A stretch of DNA of 64,000 nt from RFSX01 sp965230215 (GTDB lineage: Bacteria; Bacteroidota; Bacteroidia; Chitinophagales; Saprospiraceae): the NCBI GenBank assembly GCA_965230215.1, contig CBDDKN010000001.1:558001-622000 (forward strand). The letters run 5' to 3'. Of this stretch, positions 44,901 to 53,092 are shown one piece after another (positions within the stretch are counted from its first letter, which is position 1; the number at the start of each line of letters is the position of its first letter). The notes below the pieces were generated by a model, which was not told where the DNA came from, ran no database searches, and worked only from the letters and a program-made list of their open reading frames with translations. Position numbers and translations under genes: made by a program.

Positions 44901-45990
44901 ACTCGATATCTGTTCCACATTCGGTAAACATCTTGAGGATGTATTCCGTGTTGGCCTCCAAGTCGGTAAGCTCATAAATTTTATCACTACAGGACCTGTA
45001 ATCAATAAAGATATCTTGTGGATCTGATTCAATGTCACGATATTCTATTCTTACGCGATTACAATTAAGTTCAGTCGCCTCCCATTCGATTGTCACATTA
45101 TCAGCCTGCACACCAGTTACAGCTAATTGGGTTGGAGGAAAGCAGTCATTACTGTTGAATTTGAGTTGTGCATATTTAATGATACCAAGATCTCCTCTAG
45201 CATTATCACAAATCTGAAGTTTCCATTCCCCATTCGTCGATTCTCCATCAAAAGCTTCATTGAGTATCTCTGTAGGCAGGTAAGTAATTTCATTTGAGTT
45301 GTAGCTGCTCAAGGAATTACATGCGAAGTCACTGAGTGTGAAATTGTTTTGACAATCGTTGCTGTCCAAAAGGCCAAGTGATGATGAGCCTAAGTCAACA
45401 CTTGTATAAATCGCCACTGATTTCCCTGTGGGTGATTCAATATTTATGTTTAAATCTGATGGCCAGTCATGTTCAATAATCAAACTTATTGATTCAAATA
45501 TTACATCCTGTCCGATTATGAGGTTGTTGCTTTCTTCAACCTGAATGATATAGTCATCAAGATCCTGACAATTGTTATCATTTATTTCAAGGTATATATC
45601 ACAAGAGGCATCATTATCTATGACTGTATTGAATCTATATGGGCCGTTCCAAGCGCTTGTATCAAGACTGCTACAGATAGTCCTTACATACACCAGATAG
45701 CTGAATCCAGCTTCAAGATTGTTGAATGTATACTGACTTTGCGTAATGTTGCTTAGCTCTGGTATGAAGTCCGGCGATTGGTTTGATTTTACTATTTCCA
45801 GTTCCCAGAATAATGGCGTGTCATTAAAGTCATCCCAGTCGAAGTGGAATCCGGTCGTGGTAGGATTGCTGAAAGCATTGGCTACTGGAAGAAAGCAATT
45901 CTGAGATAGCAATGCATGCGGATTGACCGTCGTTATCAATATGGCAAGAAGCGCATATCTATACCAGGTATTTCTGAGATTATGTGGCAT
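41962..45990 (-). CDS. Giant secreted protein: Fn3-like, P-domain, MopE-type and SprB repeats, T9SS tail
   Basis: A 1342-residue protein with an N-terminal signal peptide (about 1-30, ending LLSQ). In order: an Fn3-like module, a proprotein-convertase P-type domain (about 165-280, IIEHDWPSDLNINIESPTG, then GEWKLQICDNARGDLG), a second Fn3 module, a MAM/jelly-roll-like region, a MopE-type metal-binding motif (NDEDGFGG, then DCDDNNENINPSATEIPCNRLDDNCNG is split here by its Cys/Asp spacing, about 570-625), eight SprB-like repeats (for example DGIYSVTISDANNC, EGRYSITVTDQFNC) and a T9SS type A domain (NLKLYPNPSNRELF). It is probably a surface adhesin. No catalytic protease domain was seen to go with the P-domain. 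The end overlaps the EI24 gene by 30 bases. Confidence 0.88.
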   Translation of the reverse strand: MPHNLRNTWYRYALLAILITTVNPHALLSQNCFLPVANAFSNPTTTGFHFDWDDFNDTPLFWELEIVKSNQSPDFIPELSNITQSQYTFNNLEAGFSYLVYVRTICSSLDTSAWNGPYRFNTVIDNDASCDIYLEINDNNCQDLDDYIIQVEESNNLIIGQDVIFESISLIIEHDWPSDLNINIESPTGKSVAIYTSVDLGSSSLGLLDSNDCQNNFTLSDFACNSLSSYNSNEITYLPTEILNEAFDGESTNGEWKLQICDNARGDLGIIKYAQLKFNSNDCFPPTQLAVTGVQADNVTIEWEATELNCNRVRIEYRDIESDPQDIFIDYRSCSDKIYELTDLEANTEYILKMFTECGTDIESEMSCAVVFKTACINALLEEDFNASPICSTVCDIACATGDIWQNDELNDNGNWYINHDKTPSSFTGPQADYPTGRGNYIYVESSLNCVSSERFIYLNSSCLDIDESVDCDISFDYHAYGHEDAVISLQRNINDFGWQQIWQSRASSNSNWQSVSVDIINTSDFVRLRFVARFPDGEDRADIALDNIRLYGTDSVSLSQYFLDNDEDGFGGPHTFIFACSNTPPEGYSANSQDCDDNNENINPSATEIPCNRLDDNCNGNSDELGSNVIEYQIVEILNTSCADASDGAIHIEVNSSLNISSIIWSNSMSGEEITGLESGFYNVSISATNGCQLVSDEIEIISDNPFDLEIQNINEPSCVGALDGSLSVNVTGGTEPYMFNWSNGDSGSILTGLRDGIYSVTISDANNCIFVPQEIEISAPQNLTASIISMSNISCNGEEDGRIRVAALGGTGNYTYSWNNSLVGQEINNLSEGIYSVTISDEQTCEIVLEDISIEEPDPLQADILSIENVRCFGASTGAILLDIRGGTPPYSYLWSNGSSQATLSNVPASSYSVTVSDSNNCSSILTNLQIIQNSPVTVLLDSLTNLRCPGSTGGYLSVRAEGGGGIYNYNWSLETDSSDNLHFLDSLTEGRYSITVTDQFNCKSELRSYDVINQNVPLNISLILLDSLECYGDNSAAIIAVNNNGTFPLDFNWSSGRQVSRTMFSDTLQLLPSGDYNVTLTDSEGCIGVSNTIAVNEPQEITLQLNELQNNRCFGDSEGLINISVSGGTEPYQIEWNNNLNGEIIDNLESGTFQATVTDDNNCMLESPSFVVTSPPQISIEATVVNSSGLNNGSITVQPFGGTAPYNYFWAGSLDGIYEMQNASNLSPGQYDLVIIDDNGCSIDTSFVVDLISSNSIVSTEENLKLYPNPSNRELFIEYPDLRGQISLSIIAQDGQTIWSAREKLSTIPLNNILNDAGLYMLEVQSENVRLVERFIFLK

Positions 45991-46049
45991 GCAATACTAA
46001 GTTAGTCTATTTCCTCAATAGAAACGACATGAGTATGCTTCCTCGCTTC

Positions 46050-48896
46050 TTATTTCACGACAATATTTATCATTCGTCCCGGAACTATGATCACCTTCAT
46101 AACCTGCTTCCCTTCTATCCATTTTGTTAATCCATCGAGTTGCATGACGTCTTGTTCAAGAGTTGACTTATCTAATGTGGCATCAAAAGCATGGCTGAAG
46201 CGTTTTTTACCATTAATGCATATTGGATATTCGATTTCATTTTCAACAAGATATGATTCATCGAATTCTGGAAAACTTGCTTGGTGTACTGAATCAGAAT
46301 GACCAAGATTTTGCCAAAGTTCTTCTGAGATAAATGGCGCAAATGGGGCCAGCAATACGGTCATCGGTTCAAGTATTGCTCTTTTGTTACAATTAAATTT
46401 ACGCAGATCATTTACGCAGATCATCATGGCTGAAATAGCAGTATTGAAAGAGAACTTTTCGATATCTTCTCCAACCTTCTTGATAGCCTGGTGTAGACTC
46501 TTCAATTCTTCTGCACTGGCTGCTTCTTCACTTACACGCCAGTTGTCCCCATCGTGGAAAAGACCCCAAAATCTTCTTATGAATTTGGAAACGCCTTCTA
46601 TGCCTTGGGTGTCCCAGGGTTTTGATTGCTCTATGGGACCTAGGAACATTTCATATAGTCTAAATGTATCAGCACCGTAAGCAGCCACTACGTCATCAGG
46701 ATTTACAACATTGTAATACCTCTTTGACATTTTTCCAACCTCAGATATTGTCAACATTGAAAGGTCTTCTATTTCACCACCCATTATGTCCTGCGCTGTA
46801 AAACTACCTACAGGGCTTATAAATGTAGCAGTCTGATATTCTTTGCGCCAGTCAAGGAATGCTTGCAGTCCTTTCTGATCAAGGTGTGACTCTTGTGAAC
46901 CATAGTTGCTTACAAAGTCAATATGCACTGGAATGCGCGCGTAATTGGCATCTTCTCCAAGTTTGCTCGCACAGATGAAGGTGTTGCTGTCATCTTCATT
47001 CTTAACCAATGCCAGATATTCTATAACGCCCTGTATCATTCCCTGGTTAATGAGCTTTTTAAATGGCTCCCTGCTTGGTACATAACCAAGGTCAAAAAGG
47101 AATTTATGCCAGAATCTGGCATACAAAAGGTGTGCTACGGCATGTTCCGCACCGCCGACATATAGATCTACAGAGTCCCAGTAATGCAATGCTTCCTTGG
47201 AGGCAAACGCATTTTCGTTTCGTGGATCCATGTATCTCAAGAAATACCAAGAAGATCCTGCAACTGCAGGCATGGTATCTGTCTCACGTGTCATACCGTC
47301 GGTCATCACCCAGTCACTTACACGAGATAAAGGCGACTGGCCATCTTTAGTGGGTTTGAAGTCTTCTGTATCCGGTAGCGTTACAGGAAGATTTTCCAAG
47401 TCCAAAGCATAGGGGGTGCCTTCATCATCGAATACGATTGGAAAAGGTTCTCCCCAGTATCTCTGTCGTGAGAAGTTGGCATCACGCATTTTATAATTCA
47501 CCTTAACCTCTCCAATGCCCTTCTCTTCAAGTTTGTTATTGATCGCTTCAATTGCATCCAATACTTCCATTCCGTTCAGGAAGTCTGAATTAATCATTTT
47601 TCCAACTTTATCTTCTCTTTTGGCTTCTGGATAACTGCTTTTATCGATAATGTCAACTACTGAAATGTCAAAGTTCTGAGCAAATGCAAAATCCCTATCA
47701 TCATCTGAAGGTACAGCCATAATGGCTCCAGTTCCATAATCCATCAAAACATATTCTCCTATCCACACGGGTACCTTTTCTCCTGAAAATGGATGAATGG
47801 CATAAGCACCTGTGAAAGCTCCGGAGACTTCTTTGACCTCACTCATTCTGTCTATCTCAGATCGCGTCTTAACGTAATCGATGTACTTTTCAACCTCTTC
47901 TTTTTGTTCAGGAGTTGTAATCTCTTTTACGTATGGATGTTCAGGCGCCAGAACCATAAATGTTACGCCAAAGATTGTATCGGGTCGCGTTGTAAATATC
48001 TCAAGCTTTGGCTCTAGGCCTTCTATTTGAAAATACATTCTAGCACCCTTGGATTTTCCTATCCAGTTTCGCTGTATGGTTTTCAGTGCATTCGACCAAT
48101 CTATATTATCCAAGCCGGAAAGCAATCTTTCAGCGTAGGCGGTAATTCTTAAGTACCATTGAGTCATGGCTTTGCGTTCCACTGGGAATCCACCACGTTC
48201 TGATACGCCATCTTTAATTTGGTCGTTGGCCAACACAGTTCCCAGACCCTCACACCAGTTAACGTAACCGATACGTCTATAAGCCAATCGGTAAGAAGAA
48301 AGTATTTCATTTTTTTCTGGCGCTGACAACTTATTCCAGTCGTCAGCAGAGAAATGATGTTCATCAGAGCTGTAAGCACTGAGACCTTCTGTCCCCTTAG
48401 ACTCAAAAGCAGCTTCCAGGTCGGAAATTGGTTTTGCCTTATTGTCGGCAAGATCGAAGTAGTGCTTGAACATCAACGAAAAAATCCATTGAGTCCATTT
48501 GTAATATTCAGGTTCACATGTGATAACCTGTCTGTCCCAGTCGAAACTGAAACCGATATTGGAAAGCTGTTCTTTATATCTCTTGATGTTGTCCCTTGTA
48601 GATTCTGCTGGATGCACACCAGTAGCGATTGCGTATTCCTCTGCCGGTAATCCAAAGGCATCAAAACCCATTGGGTGCAAAACATTAAATCCTTTGAGTC
48701 TTTTATAGCGGCTGAATATATCAGATGCGATATAACCTAAAGGATGGCCAACATGAAGTCCGGCACCAGAAGGGTAAGGAAACATGTCCAGGACATAGAA
48801 TTTTTCCTTGTTTGAATCTATTTCTACCTTGTAAAGATTCTGGTCATTCCAGATCTTTTTCCATTTGTTTTCAATTGATGTGAAATTGAATTCCAT
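46050..48896 (-). CDS. leuS: Leucine-tRNA ligase
   Basis: A 948-residue class I aminoacyl-tRNA synthetase. The HIGH-type motif is in FPYPSGAGLHVGHPLGY (about 39-55), the editing domain contains TTRPDTIFGVTFMVLAPEHP, and the KMSKS-type loop is GKMSKRYYNVVNPDDV, so the last Ser is replaced by Arg. An insertion before that loop (about 630-715) is characteristic of Bacteroidota enzymes. Length and order of domains are normal. It is a single-gene unit. Confidence 0.97.
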   Translation of the reverse strand: MEFNFTSIENKWKKIWNDQNLYKVEIDSNKEKFYVLDMFPYPSGAGLHVGHPLGYIASDIFSRYKRLKGFNVLHPMGFDAFGLPAEEYAIATGVHPAESTRDNIKRYKEQLSNIGFSFDWDRQVITCEPEYYKWTQWIFSLMFKHYFDLADNKAKPISDLEAAFESKGTEGLSAYSSDEHHFSADDWNKLSAPEKNEILSSYRLAYRRIGYVNWCEGLGTVLANDQIKDGVSERGGFPVERKAMTQWYLRITAYAERLLSGLDNIDWSNALKTIQRNWIGKSKGARMYFQIEGLEPKLEIFTTRPDTIFGVTFMVLAPEHPYVKEITTPEQKEEVEKYIDYVKTRSEIDRMSEVKEVSGAFTGAYAIHPFSGEKVPVWIGEYVLMDYGTGAIMAVPSDDDRDFAFAQNFDISVVDIIDKSSYPEAKREDKVGKMINSDFLNGMEVLDAIEAINNKLEEKGIGEVKVNYKMRDANFSRQRYWGEPFPIVFDDEGTPYALDLENLPVTLPDTEDFKPTKDGQSPLSRVSDWVMTDGMTRETDTMPAVAGSSWYFLRYMDPRNENAFASKEALHYWDSVDLYVGGAEHAVAHLLYARFWHKFLFDLGYVPSREPFKKLINQGMIQGVIEYLALVKNEDDSNTFICASKLGEDANYARIPVHIDFVSNYGSQESHLDQKGLQAFLDWRKEYQTATFISPVGSFTAQDIMGGEIEDLSMLTISEVGKMSKRYYNVVNPDDVVAAYGADTFRLYEMFLGPIEQSKPWDTQGIEGVSKFIRRFWGLFHDGDNWRVSEEAASAEELKSLHQAIKKVGEDIEKFSFNTAISAMMICVNDLRKFNCNKRAILEPMTVLLAPFAPFISEELWQNLGHSDSVHQASFPEFDESYLVENEIEYPICINGKKRFSHAFDATLDKSTLEQDVMQLDGLTKWIEGKQVMKVIIVPGRMINIVVK

Positions 48897-48958
48897 CTGC
48901 GACAGTATTTTCTTTAATCAGAGTGCGAATATACTGCCTTGTTTCGCAAATTGCCTGT

Positions 48959-49849
48959 TTAATTGTGCTTAGAATACAATTGAATTAAAATATCAGGGTA
49001 GTCTGTTATGATACCATCAACATTGAATTCCATCTGCTTGAGCATGTCTTCTGCTTCGTTGACAGTCCAGGGGATTATACGCATTCCAAGACCATGACAT
49101 GCATCGACAAGCTCGTGGCTCACCAATTTGTAATATGGGCTATAGATTTCAGGTATAAATTCCAACTTTGAGAGGTTTTCGGATAGTGAATTATTATTCA
49201 TTATCAGATAGACCAATTGTACCTCAGGATATCTGTCATTGATGTAGTTAAGTGTCTCCACATCAAAACATTGGACGGTTGTTCTTTCGAGTATCTCCAG
49301 TGCTTTGATTTCATCTATGACCAGATCTGCGAATTCTTGAAATCCAGGATGCAATAAGTTATCATGATCTGGATTTCTCTTTATTTCAATGTTGTAAAAA
49401 TGATTCTTACTAATGGATTCAGTGACTTTGACCACATCTTGCAGACTTGGTTTGTAGCTTGGCAGCTTCATTTGATTGGGAAACCTTTCCAAATACTTGC
49501 TGCCGCAGTCATAAGTCTTGATCTCATCATAGCTCAGCAGATAGATGTTGTGAGATGCTTCATCTTTCTTCAAAATATCGGTACCATCAGGACTTCTACA
49601 TATCTCGTGGGACATAAAAGGCTCATGAGACACTATGACTTGCTTGTCTGAAGATATTACAACATCAAATTCAAGCGTACTTACGCCCAATTCCAATGCT
49701 TTTTTGAATGCTTCTATCGTGTTTTCGGGCATAAGCCCCCGGGCTCCCCGGTGTCCTTGAATATCCAGCATATGATCGTTTTGTGCATTAAGGCCAAAAG
49801 AGATAAAAATGCAAATGGCATGTATTAAGATGGTTCTAAACTCTGTCAC
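48959..49849 (-). CDS. Exported glycerophosphodiester phosphodiesterase
   Basis: A protein of about 296 residues hydrolysing glycerophosphodiesters to glycerol-3-phosphate and an alcohol. The GDPD motifs are GHRGARGLMPENTIEAF, LEFDVVISSDKQVIVSHEP, IEIKRNPD and the closing NVDGIITDYPDIL. A signal peptide (HAICIFISFGLNAQ) points to the periplasm. The start is taken as GTG 49849, overlapping the upstream gene by 14 bases; the longer frame begins at TTG 49876. It is translated after, and coupled to, the secreted protein gene at 49836-50459. Confidence 0.9.
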   Translation of the reverse strand: MTEFRTILIHAICIFISFGLNAQNDHMLDIQGHRGARGLMPENTIEAFKKALELGVSTLEFDVVISSDKQVIVSHEPFMSHEICRSPDGTDILKKDEASHNIYLLSYDEIKTYDCGSKYLERFPNQMKLPSYKPSLQDVVKVTESISKNHFYNIEIKRNPDHDNLLHPGFQEFADLVIDEIKALEILERTTVQCFDVETLNYINDRYPEVQLVYLIMNNNSLSENLSKLEFIPEIYSPYYKLVSHELVDACHGLGMRIIPWTVNEAEDMLKQMEFNVDGIITDYPDILIQLYSKHN

Positions 49850-50459
49850 AGAAATATATGTTTGAAATATTATCAATCAAAATGTTTCCTTTGATTCCGT
49901 TGTCTAGTTTGGGATGATATGCACGTATTATGAAATAGCTGGATTTCTCTAATGGCTTGAACTCAATTTCATACTCTTGCCATTCATCGCTTTCTATCAG
50001 AGGAGATTCAAAGATCATTTGCTTATAATCAGCCCTTTGGTTACCAATCCATATTTGAATCTGTGTCGGGCTGCTGTAATTGGCATAGGTGTTTGAATGG
50101 GCCAGTTGAATGCTGAATCTATAACATTGATCTGCGTTCAGACTTTCGTCCAGACGTTGGCCAATACTTTCATAACTGCCATCTGGTCTTGTAATCAGAC
50201 CTACATAACTGTTGCCGTCCTGAGGTTCCAGGTAAACTCCCCAAAATTCAGGAAGTATATCCGGTGTGGTTTTTTGATTTTGAGAAAACCATCCTGAAGG
50301 TGTGGTGGCGTCCGCATGGGGATCTTCAAATGATCCGTTGCTTAATGTGATCTGTGCGTAAATATTTGGAGTCGTAAAGAAAGAAAATAAAACAATTAGA
50401 AATATATTAAGGTGATTGTTTATATGTTTGTGCAGGCGATGTCTGGAATTTATATACAT
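49836..50459 (-). CDS. Small secreted protein, probable carbohydrate-binding-like fold
   Basis: A 207-residue protein with a long basic N-region and signal peptide (ending TTPNIYAQ, about residue 36). The mature part starts ITLSNGSFEDPHAD and has SGWFSQNQ, LAHSNTYANY and a closing GNILIDNIS, a pattern seen in galactose-binding-like or MAM-like beta-sandwich domains. No catalytic residue is evident. The only ATG in the region (50459) lies beyond the start of the divergent ftsX, so the two coding regions overlap head to head by 21 bases. Confidence 0.65.
   Translation of the reverse strand: MYINSRHRLHKHINNHLNIFLIVLFSFFTTPNIYAQITLSNGSFEDPHADATTPSGWFSQNQKTTPDILPEFWGVYLEPQDGNSYVGLITRPDGSYESIGQRLDESLNADQCYRFSIQLAHSNTYANYSSPTQIQIWIGNQRADYKQMIFESPLIESDEWQEYEIEFKPLEKSSYFIIRAYHPKLDNGIKGNILIDNISNIYFCDRV
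50423..50430 (+). promoter_or_regulatory. Probable -7 box of ftsX
   Basis: TATGTTTG fits TAnnTTTG and lies 8 bases before the ATG at 50439. Upstream in-frame start codons (50412 GTG, 50424 ATG) fall before or inside the box, so they are unlikely to be used. Confidence 0.45.
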
Positions 50460-51266
50460 AAAGCTTCTAATAAATATGTGATTCTGTCTTTGGCAGTATT
50501 GCTATTCCTCAGTTTTATATACTTTTCAGTTTTAACAGAAGTCATACAAGGCCCAAATACTAACGAGTCACAGCATTTGCATTTTATAGAATTGGATGCG
50601 GATTGGGATACTTCAAAGAAAGGACAATTTTTAGAAAATATCAGCAAACGCTATTTTGATAATAATTTGATAAAGTCTGAATTTCATTCCAGGGATGATT
50701 CCTGGCGTAAGCTGACAGCGTCAATGGCACTTGAGTTTGATTCTAATCCCCTGAATCATGTATTTGAAATTCACAGTACCAAAATTGTGCAAGAAGATGA
50801 GCGCGCACAATTTATACAGGACAGATCAATGGTTTTAAGGTGGGAGATTGTCAGCATGAATAGCACATCTGAAGAGCTTTCTGTTCAGGGCTTTAATACG
50901 ATACTGCTTCCTTTAATCTTGTTTACATTATTCCTTTATCTGAATATACTTTTTGGTGCAGCCAGCAGCAATCTCAGCTCTAACAAGCGTGTGCTTGAGA
51001 GTTTGATATTGTCAGGAGCGCATCATTCACGTTTGTCTTCTGAGTTCAGGAAGAATGGAATGAGCAATTTTGTTTTATCTCTTATGATTGCCATTCTTCT
51101 ATATATTTTAACGCTTTATCTATTTGGTATCAATAATGGTATGGATTTAAATGATATTAGCGTAAGTAATGCCTTTAAGGCTATAATGATACCTTCAATT
51201 ATACTATTTGGTGTCCACTTAATCGTACTTTTGTGGAAAGTGGATAAGTACATTAAATCTATTTAA
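50439..51266 (+). CDS. ftsX: FtsX-like cell division ABC permease
   Basis: A 275-residue membrane protein: one N-terminal helix (about 13-34), a periplasmic domain of about 120 residues, then three helices (about 150-172, 205-230, 240-262), the FtsX layout. FtsX couples ABC ATPase FtsE to periplasmic peptidoglycan hydrolases during division. Sequence similarity of FtsX is low, so the call rests on topology and on the following genes (DUF3098, uppP, truB), an order I associate with ftsX in Bacteroidota. ATG 50439 (MSGIYIHKASNKY) is preferred over GTG 50412. Confidence 0.8.
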   Translation: MSGIYIHKASNKYVILSLAVLLFLSFIYFSVLTEVIQGPNTNESQHLHFIELDADWDTSKKGQFLENISKRYFDNNLIKSEFHSRDDSWRKLTASMALEFDSNPLNHVFEIHSTKIVQEDERAQFIQDRSMVLRWEIVSMNSTSEELSVQGFNTILLPLILFTLFLYLNILFGAASSNLSSNKRVLESLILSGAHHSRLSSEFRKNGMSNFVLSLMIAILLYILTLYLFGINNGMDLNDISVSNAFKAIMIPSIILFGVHLIVLLWKVDKYIKSI

Positions 51267-51267
51267 C

Positions 51268-51558
51268 ATGGCAACCAAGAAAAAGAAAGTAGTAATAGCA
51301 TCTAGCAAATCTGCAGAAACAGCAAGTGTTGAGACTGCTAAGAGCACATCTAAGTTGCTTTTTGGCAAGGAAAATTATAAGTGGATCGGTATTGGAGTCG
51401 CTTTGGTATTGGTAGGTATGCTGCTTATGATCGGTGGATTTAATGAAAATCCAAATGTCTGGGATGAAAGTGCTATTTATGGTTTCAGACGCACGGTGCT
51501 TGCACCTGTGGTTATATTAGCCGGACTCGGCGTCAATGTTTACGCTATATTTAAGTAA
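51268..51558 (+). CDS. DUF3098 small membrane protein
   Basis: A 96-residue protein with a lysine-rich, disordered N-terminus (about 1-30), then KLLFGKENYKWIGIG and two transmembrane segments (about 38-56 and 75-92), with GGFNENPNVWDESAIYGFRR between them. This matches the DUF3098 family, found only in Bacteroidota next to ftsX and uppP. The function is unknown; its place suggests envelope or division work. One base separates it from ftsX. Confidence 0.88.
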   Translation: MATKKKKVVIASSKSAETASVETAKSTSKLLFGKENYKWIGIGVALVLVGMLLMIGGFNENPNVWDESAIYGFRRTVLAPVVILAGLGVNVYAIFK

Positions 51559-51564
51559 TCTGAA

Positions 51565-52353
51565 ATGCCAGAAATTCTCGAGGCTATAATCCTCGGTATC
51601 GTTCAAGGTCTTACCGAATTCCTACCGGTAAGCAGTTCTGGCCATCTCGAGATATTCAAATACATGATGGGTGATGACAGTGTTGCTGAACAGAGTATGC
51701 TGACTACTGTGTTCTTACATTTTGCCACAGCTATTGCCACGATATATGTATTCAGAGATGATATCTTCACAATAGTACGTTCATCAATGAAGAAAGGTGA
51801 ATCTCAGGATTTCATATTCTATATCATCGTTTCGATGGTGCCTGCAGTTATCGTAGGTTTTTTTTTAGAGGATGTTATCGAACAGTTGTTTGCTAGAAAT
51901 ATGATTCTTGTTGGCTCCTGTTTATTGCTTACAGCACTTCTGTTATTTTTATCGGAACGCATGTCTAGTGGGAAGACAAAGCTTGGTATATTTAACGCTC
52001 TGGTAATAGGCTTATCACAAGCTGTCGCTATCCTTCCTGGAATTTCAAGAAGTGGTGCTACAATATCCACTTCGCTTTTGCTTGGTTTAAATCGAGATGA
52101 TGCTGCAAGATTCTCGTTCTTAATGGTTGTGCCATTGATATTTGGGAAAATAGCCAAAGATCTTTTGAGTGGTGATTTTGGAGCGTATATGCCTGATTGG
52201 AATTATTTATTGGCTGGTTTTGCTGCTGCCTTTTTTACAGGAATCTGGGCGTGCAAACTCATGATTCGTATCGTTAAAGCGGCACGCCTTTATTGGTTCG
52301 CCTTATATTGTCTTGCTGCAGGTGCAATTGCTATATTTGTGGGCCTCAGTTGA
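51565..52353 (+). CDS. uppP: Undecaprenyl-diphosphatase
   Basis: A 262-residue integral membrane enzyme (BacA/UppP) that recycles undecaprenyl diphosphate to the monophosphate carrier used for cell-wall and glycan synthesis. The motifs GLTEFLPVSSSGHLEI (15-30) and LPGISRSGATIS are the catalytic signatures. It has about eight hydrophobic segments. It lies 6 bases after the DUF3098 gene and 1 base before the start of truB, in one operon. Confidence 0.95.
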   Translation: MPEILEAIILGIVQGLTEFLPVSSSGHLEIFKYMMGDDSVAEQSMLTTVFLHFATAIATIYVFRDDIFTIVRSSMKKGESQDFIFYIIVSMVPAVIVGFFLEDVIEQLFARNMILVGSCLLLTALLLFLSERMSSGKTKLGIFNALVIGLSQAVAILPGISRSGATISTSLLLGLNRDDAARFSFLMVVPLIFGKIAKDLLSGDFGAYMPDWNYLLAGFAAAFFTGIWACKLMIRIVKAARLYWFALYCLAAGAIAIFVGLS

Positions 52354-52354
52354 T

Positions 52355-53092
52355 ATGAAAATACTAGATAGAACCGCAACAATTAATGAATTCACGGATT
52401 TCAGAGAAGGCACTGTCATTTTGATTGACAAAGCTTTAGACTGGACATCTTTTGATGTAGTGAATAAAATAAGATTTCAACTTCGCCGTTTCCATAATCT
52501 AAAGAAAATCAAAGTTGGGCATAATGGCACTCTTGATCCTCTTGCAACAGGTTTGTTGATGATTTTTACTGGAAAATACACCAAGTTGATTCCCACGGAA
52601 GAAAATCATGACAAGACCTATTTGGCTGAAATCAAGTTTGGCGCGACAACTGCTAGTCTGGACAGAGAGACAGAAGAAATTGATCACATGTCATTTGATC
52701 ATATTGATTTTGAAACTATAAATACCACACTTGAGCGATTTTTAGGAGAACAGGAGCAGCTCATACCTATGTATTCTGCGACAAAGCATAAAGGTGTGGC
52801 TATGTATAAGCTGGCCAGAGCAGGAAAACCGAATCTGGAAAAGAAGAAAACCGTTGTTTTTCATAGTTTTGAGCTTCTGGAATATGAGGGCGGCAAGGCA
52901 CAAATAAAGATTAAATGTGGAAAAGGCACTTATATCCGGGCTTTCGCCAGAGATTTGGGTGAAGCTTTAGGAACCAAAGCTTATTTAACAGGATTGGCAA
53001 GAATTAAGATAGCTGAGTATACTGTAGAAGATGCTTTGAGTGTTGAAGAGTTTTGTAATAAATTGGCAGAGATTGAGTATTGTACTGAATAA
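52355..53092 (+). CDS. truB: tRNA pseudouridine-55 synthase
   Basis: A 245-residue enzyme making pseudouridine-55 in the T-arm of tRNA. The catalytic Asp61 is in KVGHNGTLDPLATGLL, and IPMYSATKHKGVAMYKLAR and KCGKGTYIRAFARDLGEALG are family motifs. ATG 52355 is chosen; the open frame extends into uppP but those codons are shared coding sequence. It lacks a long PUA extension. The end overlaps the start of gldA by 20 bases. Confidence 0.95.
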   Translation: MKILDRTATINEFTDFREGTVILIDKALDWTSFDVVNKIRFQLRRFHNLKKIKVGHNGTLDPLATGLLMIFTGKYTKLIPTEENHDKTYLAEIKFGATTASLDRETEEIDHMSFDHIDFETINTTLERFLGEQEQLIPMYSATKHKGVAMYKLARAGKPNLEKKKTVVFHSFELLEYEGGKAQIKIKCGKGTYIRAFARDLGEALGTKAYLTGLARIKIAEYTVEDALSVEEFCNKLAEIEYCTE

